The notes: a model not told the origin generated them from the letters alone. A stretch of DNA of 51,544 nt from Bacteroidota bacterium (GCA_024743405.1 JANSWP010000052.1:1-51544), one strand, 5' to 3'. Positions 17,104 to 25,006 are shown, counted from the stretch's first letter. Numbers and translations are program-made.

Positions 17104-17490
17104 ATGACAAAGGAACAAACAAAAATATTCATTGTAGATGATGAACCTTTATTAACAGAAATGTTAACGGACTATTTAAACGAACAAGATTCAGACTTTG
17201 CAGTAGAGTCATTTCCAACAGGAGAGGCATGCCTCCAGAATTTAGATCAAAATCCAGATATAGTGGTTTTAGATTATTATCTAAATTCAAGAGAAAGAGA
17301 GGCTGCCAATGGAATTGATATTCTAAAGTCAATAAAAGATAAAAGTAAAAGCTTACCAGTGATTATGCTGTCCAGTCAAAAAAGCTATGGTGTTGCTGCG
17401 AAAACAATAATGCATGGAGCCGTCCATTATGTTATCAAAGGACAAGATGCTTTCAATGAAATTTATGAAATAATAAAAGCCAATAATTAA
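17104..17490 (+). CDS. Stand-alone receiver (CheY-like) response regulator
   Basis: This 128-residue single receiver domain has the acidic pair DD (12-13), phospho-acceptor Asp57 (IVVLDYYL), the conserved Ser (about 90) and Lys112 (YVIKG). There is no output domain, so it must act by protein contact or as a phosphate shuttle or sink. The Hpt gene starts at the base directly after its stop codon, so the two are surely co-transcribed. Together with the upstream hybrid kinases they provide all the parts of a His-Asp-His-Asp relay. Motif copy 2 lies 90 bp upstream. The partner of the phosphorylated form is unknown. Confidence 0.9.
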   Translation: MTKEQTKIFIVDDEPLLTEMLTDYLNEQDSDFAVESFPTGEACLQNLDQNPDIVVLDYYLNSREREAANGIDILKSIKDKSKSLPVIMLSSQKSYGVAAKTIMHGAVHYVIKGQDAFNEIYEIIKANN

Positions 17491-17826
17491 ATGATTGATC
17501 TAACATTTTTGGAGAAGTTTACGAATGGGAATAAAAAGAAGATGCAGCGGTATATCAATCTTTATTTAGGAATTGCGCCAGGTACTTTTAATAAGATGGA
17601 GCAAAATATCATTGATCAAGATTGGGATCAACTTCGTATCAACGCCCATTCTCTGAAACCTCAAGCAGATTATATGGGGATTCCGGATCTTAAAGAAGTA
17701 CTGATTGATATTGAAAATAGTGCTGGCGAAGGTAATGCAAATGCTTTACAAGGACTATATGAAGAAGCGCTAAGCTTACATGTTGAATCTGAGGGGGCAT
17801 TAAACGATTTTTTAGAGAGTATATGA
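17491..17826 (+). CDS. Histidine phosphotransfer (Hpt) protein
   Basis: This 111-residue all-helical protein has the Hpt signature around residues 50-62, INAHSLKPQADYMG, with phospho-acceptor His53 and the usual Lys/Gly positions after it. It has no signal or membrane segment. The ATG at 17491 directly follows the receiver stop codon (zero spacing). Hpt proteins carry phosphate from the receiver of a hybrid kinase to a final response regulator. Here the donors are probably Asp812 and Asp807 of the tandem kinases. The acceptor is the receiver at 17104 and/or the LytTR regulator at 10696. The assignment is firm; the wiring is inferred. Confidence 0.88.
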   Translation: MIDLTFLEKFTNGNKKKMQRYINLYLGIAPGTFNKMEQNIIDQDWDQLRINAHSLKPQADYMGIPDLKEVLIDIENSAGEGNANALQGLYEEALSLHVESEGALNDFLESI

Positions 17827-17854
17827 GCTGGGCCCTGCCAAGTTTTGCATATCA

Positions 17855-18019
17855 TCAATTAGATTCCGTTTTTAGCCAATTTTTAGGAGTCATCCCTGTT
17901 TCTTTTTGAAACCACTTTCGAATGCCCAGGGCACATTCGACTGCTTCTACGCCACTCTGAAAAACACTGAGGGTACCACCTCCGAAATATTGCAATATTT
18001 CTCCATAATGAAGTTCGTG
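17855..18019 (-). pseudogene. Remnant of a class III nucleotide cyclase gene
   Basis: Reading the minus strand from 18019 to the TGA at 17855 gives about 54 residues. The first two thirds resemble the core of a Bacteroidota cyclase domain: GEILQYFGGGTLSVFQ, then AVECALGIRKWF. The position of the second metal-binding Asp (YFGDGTL in intact proteins) is Gly here. No start codon, upstream half or C-terminal half is present. It is in frame with, and directly follows, the stop codon of the cupin gene at 18020. The last residues (FQKETGMTPKNWLK) look more like an AraC tail, so the fragment may be a composite. Confidence 0.55.
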
Positions 18020-18376
18020 TTATTGCTGATCACTGATAGATTTTGTTATCTCAGATTTTACACTTCCGGTATGAGCAGTTGTTTTAGGTTCAATCAACAT
18101 GATTTTACATTCCTCTTTTGAAGATACACGATGCTTAATACCTTGTTTGACTATATAAAAGTCACCTTGATTCAGAATGAAATTTTCCTTCCCTTCAACC
18201 TCAAATAAAAGACTTCCTTCCAAAATATAGAATAATTCATCTTCATTTTCATGTGCATGCCAAGGAACTTTGTCTCCTTTTATTTTTACAATTTTGATGT
18301 AGGTATCATTTACTTCGCCGACTATTTTGGGAGAAAAGTAATCTTTAATATCCTTGAAATACGCTATTAGATTCAT
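18020..18376 (-). CDS. Cupin-domain protein
   Basis: This 118-residue small cytoplasmic cupin has motif 1 at WHAHENEDELFYILEG (about 38-53), with metal-binding His, His and Glu, and motif 2 at QGDFYIVKQGIKHRV (about 70-84), with the third His. Single-domain cupins of this size include isomerases, dioxygenases and sugar- or drug-binding proteins, so no reaction can be assigned. The neighbouring SMP-30-like lipoprotein ends 114 bp upstream on the same strand; that spacing makes an operon uncertain. The stop codon is followed in frame by the cyclase remnant at 17855-18019, so the original 3' end could have been rearranged. Confidence 0.8.
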   Translation of the reverse strand: MNLIAYFKDIKDYFSPKIVGEVNDTYIKIVKIKGDKVPWHAHENEDELFYILEGSLLFEVEGKENFILNQGDFYIVKQGIKHRVSSKEECKIMLIEPKTTAHTGSVKSEITKSISDQQ

Positions 18377-18489
18377 AGTGGTTATTTAGTAATTTATGAA
18401 AGTAATTCACCTCTAAGTAAGAGAGCAAAAAAACTAAAATTTGCTATAGATAATATTGCTCCCTTACTTAATGTAAAGATTATCTTTAT

Positions 18490-19593
18490 TCAATCTCGAA
18501 TCTCATATTTAGCAATATAAGATACGACGTCTCCTCCGATATAAAGATTATTGTTGAATTCCTTTACTGCACCTGCTTCCATAACTGATTCCCCAGAAGT
18601 ATCAAATAAGGTTTGTACTATTTTACCTTCTTCCGAAATTTCTAAAATCATCCCAAATTTTTCTGCTTTGGGTTGAACAAATGAAGGTAAGCCATAAACT
18701 AATTTTTTCATTCCTTTTTTTGGATGAATGTTATCTAATTGGTCATTTCTTTTTGTTGTAAATCCTACCCAAAAATTACCATTATCTCTTCGGGAAATAT
18801 TATTGGGAAATCCAGCCAAATTATCTAAAAAAATTTCAGAAGTACCTGCTTTCTCTCCTTTTAACCAGTATTTCAAAATTCTATATTTTGAAGTTTCAGA
18901 CAATAAAAGAAAAGACTCGTCAGCAGATAATTCCAGACCGTTGGCAAAATAATTTCCAATTGAAATAGTCTTAATGACCTTAGTTTGAGGATCAAAACTG
19001 TAAACTCCACCCGTCGGCTTTAATTCTAAAAAAAGTTTGTTAATGTAATTCGCAGAAGTGGTTTCTTGGGATGACAAATTAGCAAAATAAATTTTCCCGT
19101 CCGATGCTATCGTTAATCCTGATCCCATTAATATGGGGCGTCCGTCTGGATCTTTTGACGCCAGTACTTCTATGTTTTTATTTTGATCTATTCGTACTAA
19201 TCCAATGCCATTCATCAATGCAATTAAATTTCCTTGGCTATCAAATTGCATTCCTGTTATCCATGAATCTGTCTTTAAAAATTCTTCCACGGTACCTTCT
19301 AGCGAGATTTTCAAAATAGCTCCCTGAGAAAAATCTTTCTCTCCTTTATGCACGCCACAATAGATATTTCCAAAATCGTCGAAAGCAAATTCTTCTGGGC
19401 CATTCCATTCCCCTAAATCAATTTTAGAAATGTCTGCTAATTTTTCATTTAGGCGAAGCTCTTCTTCGAAAGCTGGTTTAATTGGTGGTTGCCAAGCTTC
19501 AGGGTGTATCGCACATCCATTGATTAATATTGATGAAACCAAAAACAGGATTAAGAGCATAAAACTATTGACAAAAAATTTGAATAAGTTCAT
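18490..19593 (-). CDS. SMP-30/strictosidine synthase-like lipoprotein
   Basis: This 367-residue predicted lipoprotein has a hydrophobic segment (about 13-25) ending at ILINGC (Cys27). The rest is a six-bladed beta-propeller of the SMP-30/gluconolactonase/strictosidine synthase-like type. Blade motifs include GPEEFAFDDFGNIYCG (about 65-80), GSGLTIASDGKIYFAN, NGLELSADESFLLLSETSKYRILKYWLKG and GFPNNISRRDNGNFWVGF. The APMAP-like run SETSKYRILKYWLKG suggests the strictosidine synthase-like branch, whose members are usually esterases or lactonases. The substrate is unknown. It follows the Crp/Fnr gene at 19675 by 81 bp on the same strand. Confidence 0.85.
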   Translation of the reverse strand: MNLFKFFVNSFMLLILFLVSSILINGCAIHPEAWQPPIKPAFEEELRLNEKLADISKIDLGEWNGPEEFAFDDFGNIYCGVHKGEKDFSQGAILKISLEGTVEEFLKTDSWITGMQFDSQGNLIALMNGIGLVRIDQNKNIEVLASKDPDGRPILMGSGLTIASDGKIYFANLSSQETTSANYINKLFLELKPTGGVYSFDPQTKVIKTISIGNYFANGLELSADESFLLLSETSKYRILKYWLKGEKAGTSEIFLDNLAGFPNNISRRDNGNFWVGFTTKRNDQLDNIHPKKGMKKLVYGLPSFVQPKAEKFGMILEISEEGKIVQTLFDTSGESVMEAGAVKEFNNNLYIGGDVVSYIAKYEIRD

Positions 19594-19674
19594 TGCTGTA
19601 TTTTTTTATGATTTGATACAGCAAAATTATTGGGTATTCTTGTCAAGGTCATTTACATATGTAAAGAACGAAAA

Positions 19675-20250
19675 TTATTTTTTAGACATTTTATTTCTCA
19701 CTCTACTAAGCTGTGTAGGACTTATGCCTAAATAAGAAGCAATATGATATTGAGGGATTTTCATCTCTAACCCTGGAAATTCTTCTCGCAAAATCAAATA
19801 GCGTTTTTCAGCATCTAACAAAGCCATTTCTAATTCTTTCTTTTCCTTTTCGAGAAAATAATACTCCGCTATTTTTCTGCCCAATCTTTCAAAGTCATGA
19901 TGTTTAGTATACAATAATTCAATCTCATGAAAAGGTGCTTTCCATATTTTGCATTCAGTTAAGGTCTTTTGAGCAATCTTATTTTTTTGTTTGGTCAAAA
20001 GGGAGGTATAAGCGCCAATTAATGTTGGGCCCACAAAAAATTGCTTATTATATTCTTTCCCTTCTTTGTTTACAAAGAAAGCTCTCATTACGCCTGATTC
20101 AAGAAATCCTATTTGCCGTGCATATTTCCCTTCTTCAACAAAAAAATCTTCCTCATTTAAACGGATAGGTGAAAATAATTCAGATAAAGACTGCTTAGTC
20201 TCCTGACTAAGCGGACTAATTTTATTGAGGTAGTTTATTAGTTCTTTCAT
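19675..20250 (-). CDS. Crp/Fnr-family transcriptional regulator
   Basis: This 191-residue protein has an N-terminal cyclic-nucleotide-binding-like beta-roll (about 20-120; FLESGVMRAFFVNKEGKEYNKQFF) and a C-terminal winged helix (about 140-190; IPQYHIASYLGISPTQLSRVRNKM, the recognition helix region). The effector is unclear: the canonical cAMP-contact motif is not obvious, as in most Bacteroidota members of this group. It lies 81 bp upstream of the SMP-30-like gene on the same strand and probably influences it. A second member of the same subfamily is at 28330. Confidence 0.85.
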   Translation of the reverse strand: MKELINYLNKISPLSQETKQSLSELFSPIRLNEEDFFVEEGKYARQIGFLESGVMRAFFVNKEGKEYNKQFFVGPTLIGAYTSLLTKQKNKIAQKTLTECKIWKAPFHEIELLYTKHHDFERLGRKIAEYYFLEKEKKELEMALLDAEKRYLILREEFPGLEMKIPQYHIASYLGISPTQLSRVRNKMSKK

Positions 20251-20303
20251 AATGAGTAGATTATTTACTCCTTAACCTAGCGGTGCTCGCTCTATTGAAT
20301 TTC

Positions 20304-20500
20304 TTAACTTCCTAAAGCAGCATTGCCTATATCGCCTATCAAAAATACAGTATGTTTGATTTTTGGGGGTCAGGAAGTTCTTGTTCGTTCCAATCCTGGA
20401 CGTCTTTACTAAGATGTTTGTGATAATTTGCACAAGAATTTACTAGAAATAAAAGGGTAATAATTGAGACGAGACGAGAATAACTATTCATTGTTTTCAT
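20304..20500 (-). pseudogene. Remnant of a metallophosphoesterase lipoprotein gene
   Basis: The minus strand from ATG 20500 encodes 53 residues with a lipoprotein signal (LLFLVNSC, Cys23) before a TGA at 20339. One extra T in the T-run just before that stop restores a frame reading YFLIGDIGNAALGS. GDxGN is the first metal-binding motif of calcineurin-like phosphoesterases. A TAA then follows at 20304 and the rest of the gene is missing; the Crp/Fnr gene starts at 20250. The gene is thus both frameshifted and truncated to its first 65 or so codons. The family call rests on the signal-plus-GDxGN arrangement. Confidence 0.6.
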
Positions 20501-20580
20501 TGGTCGATTTCAAAATGGATTCATGTACAAAAAAACAATAGACTAATTTTTTGCCATACAATCTTTTTTAGAATGAAGTC

Positions 20581-20700
20581 TGCAAATTACAGAAATAGTA
20601 TAATGTTGTGCGACCTAGCCTACATGGATGAACTACAACAAGGTTTGAATTTACAAGTTTTATTCTGTAAAATGCTATTTGTCAGCGCTTTATGTCATGG
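20581..20700 (+). repeat. Ungapped approx. 100-nt direct repeat, copy 1
   Basis: From ATAATG at 20599 about 100 nt align without gaps to 22695-22794, with 74 of 100 positions equal by hand count; similarity also extends some 15 nt upstream. Both copies hold TTTACA-N10-TGTAAA (here 20650-20671). The frame is conserved too (MLCDxAY ... GxNLQVxFCK). It lies just after the serine hydrolase pseudogene. Nature unknown. Confidence 0.6.
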
Positions 20701-20739
20701 ATGGCTCTGCTTTTATTTGAACTTATTTTGTGGTGAATT

Positions 20740-21857
20740 TTATTTCACTACCAGGATCTCTGTAATGGCATGTAAGATTTCCTGCCTAAAATCTTCTTCA
20801 TAGTCACAATTAGCCAATAGAACTAATCCCATTTTTTCATCGGGTATCATCATTAAATAACTTCTAAATCCTTTATCGCCACCATAATGCCCTATTTTTT
20901 TTAAGCCTTCAATTTTACTCAATTGAAACCCTAATCCAATATGTTTATTAATGTCAGAAGATGGTTCAACCATTGCCTTTAAGATTCCCCTATTTTTATT
21001 ATTCTCCAATGCGGCAAGAAATGAAATCATCCATTTACTTAAATCTTTTGCGGAAGCATTTAGCGTACTACTCGGAGCATGTTCTCTGGTATAAGGATAG
21101 GTTTTTCGACTATATATTCTTTGGGATATTTTGCTTTTCGAATGAGGAATGGTTCTTAAAGAATCGGGTATTCTAAAATACCTGAAATCGCTATTTACCA
21201 TTCCAGATGGATCCAAAATATTTTTTTCACATAATCTTCAAAAGTTGAATTCGAAATTTTGGCTATCACATGTCCAAGAATATCATAAGCTAAGTTGCTA
21301 TATGAAAAATCGGTGGAAGGAGCAAAATCCAATTTTAGGTTCAGACTTAGTACATATTCCTCAAGGCTTTTATCGGATTGGTTGTTATTTTCCCAATTAT
21401 AATTGTAAATATCAGGTATTCCTGAAGTATGATTTAATAAATGCTTGATGGTGATATTCTCAACTTTTTTATCGCTATAATTTAACTCGGGTACTACTTT
21501 TAATAAATTATCATCTAGGCTCAATTTCTTTTTTTCTACCAATTGGATGATTGCTGAAGCGGTAAATAGTTTACTGATAGAAGCTGCATGAAACACAGTG
21601 TTTTCAGTAACCTTTTTATTAGATTTTACACTTATTATCCCATAACCCTTCGTATAAGTAATTGAGTCATTCTGAATAAATCCAAGCGATAATCCAGGAA
21701 TATCGTATTCGTTCATTTTATGAATGACAATGGAATCTATTTTTTCAGTAACACTATTTTTGGGTGATTTAAAAGTAATATTCTGCTTGAACGATTTTGA
21801 ACAAGAAAGAAAAATAGTGAATACAAAAATTGATATTATTTGTTCGAAGGTTTTCAT
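20740..21857 (-). pseudogene. Serine hydrolase (beta-lactamase family) gene, frameshifted
   Basis: The N-terminal part (21857 to 21195, 220 codons) has a lipoprotein signal (Cys19), the SxxK motif (Ser93-Ile-Ser-Lys96) and the YSN motif (186-188) of class C-like serine hydrolases. The C-terminal part (21216 to 20740, 158 codons) carries the third motif, GHYGG, near its end. They join at a run of seven T (21221-21227; A7 in the mRNA). One more A would restore ...DYVKKNILDPSGM. All catalytic motifs are intact across the two frames, so this is either a recent pseudogene, a sequencing error or ribosomal/transcriptional slippage. Likely an esterase or D-Ala-peptidase-like enzyme rather than a resistance enzyme. 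Confidence 0.85.
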
Positions 21858-21900
21858 TTCGTTTTTAAATTGTCAAAAGGGTAAGGTATTTAGTTTACTG

Positions 21901-22050
21901 TGTAAGTGCTTAGACAGAAATAACTCACACATATTATGACGGACTATTTTTTCACCATATTTCGTTAAAAATACTCGCCATATCTAAGGATATGCCTGTA
22001 CTTTTTGCTTCATTAGTCACAAAAAATTCTGACCTCAAATTGGTCAATTT
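21901..22050. repeat. Intergenic repeat with hairpin core, copy B
   Basis: The left end (AAGTGCTTAGACAGAAATAA) resembles the window-edge repeat and the ends of the 5983-6182 element. The 16-bp core CGTTAAAAATACTCGC is at 21963-21978, followed by a hairpin CATATC-TAAG-GATATG (21979-21994) and a T-rich TTTTTGC. The same order is found at 36962-37009 and, in part, at 51441-51456. The right end runs into the stop codon of the 22054 gene. Confidence 0.65.
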
Positions 22051-22053
22051 ATT

Positions 22054-22632
22054 TTATCCGTATTCCTTAGTGAAAGTTTTTCTTTTTATCGTTTTTAACC
22101 CAAGAACGATCAATGTAATAATCAATGCCACCATATAAATGGTTGTTGTCATGCTTTTAAGAATTGTAAAAATGTTGGTTGCAGTCGTTGAAAATAGAGA
22201 TAAATCTGGGTAGCTGTTCAGCATTGAGATTATCCCGAAATTTTCGAAATAATCAGCTATTCCAGCAACCAATGGCAATAAACATAAATAGAAAAATGGG
22301 GAATTTAATTTATTGAGTTTTTTGAGGAAATAGGCAATCAATAAGCAATAACTTATCCCAAAGAGAAAAGGATAGATCATGTCAACTGGAATTTGATTGT
22401 ATAGATAAACTTCACGTCCTTTTTCTCCCAGCGTATCAAAAAGTGTGTTTATATATTCAAAATTATACCCGGTAGGCATCATATCCAATAATTTCATTCC
22501 ATTCGAAAAGCCCATTGTTTTTGGAATGGTGATTATCAGCATGAATGCATAAATAATGTTGGTGAGTACAAAAAGTACTAAAACTTTTGACCCGGTTAAA
22601 TTCCTGTTTATTAGATCTTTTAGTTTTTTCAT
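22054..22632 (-). CDS. Four-helix membrane protein of unknown function
   Basis: This 192-residue protein has four predicted membrane helices (about 17-37, 85-104, 110-130, 155-177) and short basic ends, pointing to the inner membrane. Recognisable local stretches are LLDMMPTGYNFEYINTLFDTLGEKGREVYLYNQIPVDMIYP and GIADYFENFGII. The polar loop between helices 1 and 2 looks conserved-protein-like, and I believe similar proteins occur across Bacteroidota, but I cannot name a family. The stop codon lies in the right end of repeat copy B. No operon partner is evident. Confidence 0.7.
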   Translation of the reverse strand: MKKLKDLINRNLTGSKVLVLFVLTNIIYAFMLIITIPKTMGFSNGMKLLDMMPTGYNFEYINTLFDTLGEKGREVYLYNQIPVDMIYPFLFGISYCLLIAYFLKKLNKLNSPFFYLCLLPLVAGIADYFENFGIISMLNSYPDLSLFSTTATNIFTILKSMTTTIYMVALIITLIVLGLKTIKRKTFTKEYG

Positions 22633-22672
22633 TTTTAAATTTCAATTATTCTTTTTAATAAACGCTACTTTG

Positions 22673-22800
22673 ATACAAATAACAGGAATCCTATAATGCT
22701 GTGCGACCGAGCCTACAAGGAGGTACTGAAAAAAGGTGTGAATTTACAGGTCGTTTTTTGTAAAAGTCTGTATATTAGTAATTTATGTTTTAGAGGTTCT
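22673..22800 (+). repeat. Ungapped approx. 100-nt direct repeat, copy 2
   Basis: Partner of the repeat at 20581-20700, same orientation. TTTACA at 22743-22748 and TGTAAA at 22759-22764 are again exactly 10 bp apart. The two copies bracket about 2 kb that includes the broken serine hydrolase and the four-helix membrane protein. It could be an ancient repeat element or a short conserved coding fragment. Confidence 0.6.
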
Positions 22801-22908
22801 AGTGAGATTTTTTTATTGATCTATTTTCTAATTTATAATTACCTTATTTCTATCATTCTTGTAAAACAATAGTTTCTTCAAGTCAAAGAAAATTTCATGA
22901 GATTAAAT

Positions 22909-23070
22909 AGAGTTTATTCCAAAAGGTTTTGGGGGTAAAAATTTTGGATTTTGACCTCAATCGAGAAATGCACGGAGCATAATAGCCTTAGTTATTAAGG
23001 CGAGTACGTGACGAAGAGTAAGGACAAAAGATTAAGTTCTAGCCATAGAATATTTTTTGGAATAAAGTCT
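22909..23070. mobile_element. MITE-like element with 16-bp terminal inverted repeats
   Basis: AGAGTTTATTCCAAAA (22909-22924) and the reverse complement of 23055-23070 (AGACTTTATTCCAAAA) match at 15 of 16 positions. A possible 3-bp target duplication, AAT, flanks it. Inside is a small palindrome, CCTTA-GTTAT-TAAGG (22986-23000). There is no coding potential. The surrounding 22801-22908 and 23071-23276 hold nothing else I recognise. Confidence 0.55.
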
Positions 23071-23276
23071 AATGGTTATGAAATCATTGAGCGTATTCCA
23101 AATGCTTACTTCTAGAGAATAATTTATCGCTGCGACAGCCATTAACTGAAGCAAACATTCAGAATAGTTTCGACTTATTTTTAGAAAGATTATTTACAAT
23201 TGGGTGATTAATTACAGCGCTTTTTGGCTTCTTTTTCTTAATTCTTCAGTATCATTTATTACCTGAATTCAAATTG

Positions 23277-24302
23277 TTATTTGACCTCTTTTTTCAAGAA
23301 CTCTCTGATGAGTCTGGCTATTTTGTCACCTTCTTCTTCTAATGCAAAATGACCTGTATCTATTAAATGAAATTCTAGATTCTTCAAATCTTTTTTATAC
23401 GGATACGCTCCATCTGCAGGGAAGATATAGTCATTTTTTCCCCAAACAATTAAGGTTTGTGGTTGGTAGGTTCGGAAATATTCTTGCCATTCAGGATACA
23501 ATGGAACATTGGTTCGATAATCATAAAACATGGCTAATTGAATCTCTGGATTTTCCGTTTTGGTCAAATGTTGTAAATCAATTTTCCAATTGTCAGGACT
23601 TATCGTTTCTACATCTTGAACACCATCTGTGTATTGCCATTTCAAGCCGTCAGGCGCATGAAATCCTTCCAATGCTTTTCCATTTTCAAGGGTATAATCA
23701 TTCCAATATTTTTTTACTGGAATCCAAAAATCCCTTAAACCTTCTTCATAAGCATTTCCGTTTTGGATAATCAAAGACTGAACACGTTCTGGATATTTTG
23801 CCACAATTCTAAATCCAATTGGTGCGCCATAGTCCATTAAATAAATACTGTATTCTTTGATGTCCAATTCTTCAAGGAAACCTTCAACAATCAATGCCAT
23901 ATTATCAAAAGTATAGTCGAAAGATGCCATCGGAGGTTGTTCACTATTTCCATATCCAGGATAATCGGGGGCTATCAAATGATATTCATCAGATAAATCT
24001 TCAATCAAGTTTCGAAACATGTGCGAAGAAGTTGGATACCCGTGCAATAACAAAATAGTCGGTGCATCTTTTCGCCCAGCTTCTCTGTAAAAAATATCCA
24101 AACCATTCACTTTAATGGTTTTGTGAAGGGTGGGGTAGCTTATTTTGGGAGCATCTTTCGCGGTTATTTGATATGGTTGTTTTGTCGGGAAATCAATAGA
24201 ATGAGGGTCGTTCACACTTGCTAAATCAGCTGTTTGAGCATTAGCAGAATATGTGGCAAAAATTAAGAATCCTAAATAGATTAATATTTTGATGGTTTTC
24301 AT
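23277..24302 (-). CDS. Secreted alpha/beta hydrolase, epoxide hydrolase/dehalogenase type
   Basis: The ATG at 24302 gives a clear signal peptide (KILIYLGFLIFATYSANA); the longer frame from 24377 puts 25 non-signal residues in front and is less likely. The mature protein is an alpha/beta hydrolase with the oxyanion HGYP (87-90 in this numbering), an Asp nucleophile at the elbow (LMDYGAPIG, Asp157), a second acid in WGKNDYIF and the catalytic His in DTGHFALEE. An Asp nucleophile is characteristic of epoxide hydrolases and haloalkane dehalogenases rather than esterases. The substrate is unknown. It lies 149 bp downstream of the CMD gene, likely sharing its control. Confidence 0.85.
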   Translation of the reverse strand: MKTIKILIYLGFLIFATYSANAQTADLASVNDPHSIDFPTKQPYQITAKDAPKISYPTLHKTIKVNGLDIFYREAGRKDAPTILLLHGYPTSSHMFRNLIEDLSDEYHLIAPDYPGYGNSEQPPMASFDYTFDNMALIVEGFLEELDIKEYSIYLMDYGAPIGFRIVAKYPERVQSLIIQNGNAYEEGLRDFWIPVKKYWNDYTLENGKALEGFHAPDGLKWQYTDGVQDVETISPDNWKIDLQHLTKTENPEIQLAMFYDYRTNVPLYPEWQEYFRTYQPQTLIVWGKNDYIFPADGAYPYKKDLKNLEFHLIDTGHFALEEEGDKIARLIREFLKKEVK

Positions 24303-24451
24303 TTTATTAAAATTTAGATTGTTATGAATTGATAGTTTTCGAAATGCTGGTTTTAATCCAAAGCATTGCCATTGCAACAGTTGTAAACTGAAGCCTACAT
24401 TTCGAGGACTACTTTTATGTTTTGAAAAGTTTTTAAGGAATAAATCAGGTC

Positions 24452-25006
24452 TTATGCTGCGACTAATTCTTCGAGAGTTGCCGCTTTTGGAAAATCAATT
24501 TCAAAATCACCATTGCTGTAAATATAATTGATAATACTTCTGATGGCTACCAATCCTATTAATTCAGCAAATGATTGAGGAGTATATCCAACGTCCAAAA
24601 AATTGTCGATAGCTTCTTGGGAAGCTTTTCCTCTTTTTGCTGTCAATTCAGTTGCCAAGGTTGTCAGTGCATTTAGTTTGGAATCAGTACTTGTTCCTCT
24701 TCGAATATCAATTATCTCATTTTCAGAAAACCCAGCCATTTTGCCCATCGCGCTGTGAGCAGCAAGGCAATAATTATATCCATTGGTTTGGGAAACTGCC
24801 AGCGCAATCGCTTCATTTTCTTTCGCTGAAAAAGTCCCAGACTTTAAACTTCCTTCAAATGCAAGGAAGCCACCTAATAATTGTGGGGAGTTGCCCATCG
24901 CAGCGTATAGGTTTGGAACGCGTCCGACTTTTTGTTTAATGACGCTAAAGATTTCTTTTGTGTGAGCACTTGCTTGTTCCGTCGTCAGTGATTTTAATGC
25001 TTTCAT
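24452..25006 (-). CDS. Carboxymuconolactone decarboxylase-family protein
   Basis: This 184-residue cytoplasmic AhpD/CMD-like protein carries the active-site stretch NYCLAAHSAMGK (about 78-89), with the Cys and His of the family. The first Cys of a CxxC pair is absent, as in the single-Cys peroxidase-related members. The preceding helix-rich part (GGFLAFEGSLKSGTFSAKENEAIALAVSQTNG) is typical. Such proteins are thought to handle alkyl hydroperoxides or related electrophiles. Upstream is an exact 16-bp palindrome (25145-25160). The tail of a lost AraC regulator (25243-25302) suggests how this locus was once controlled. Confidence 0.85.
   Translation of the reverse strand: MKALKSLTTEQASAHTKEIFSVIKQKVGRVPNLYAAMGNSPQLLGGFLAFEGSLKSGTFSAKENEAIALAVSQTNGYNYCLAAHSAMGKMAGFSENEIIDIRRGTSTDSKLNALTTLATELTAKRGKASQEAIDNFLDVGYTPQSFAELIGLVAIRSIINYIYSNGDFEIDFPKAATLEELVAA

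Noticed and set aside
20573-20803. 76-codon plus-strand frame
   Set aside because: It starts in repeat copy 1 but runs into the serine hydrolase gene on the other strand. Only the part shared with copy 2 is notable, and that is reported as a repeat.
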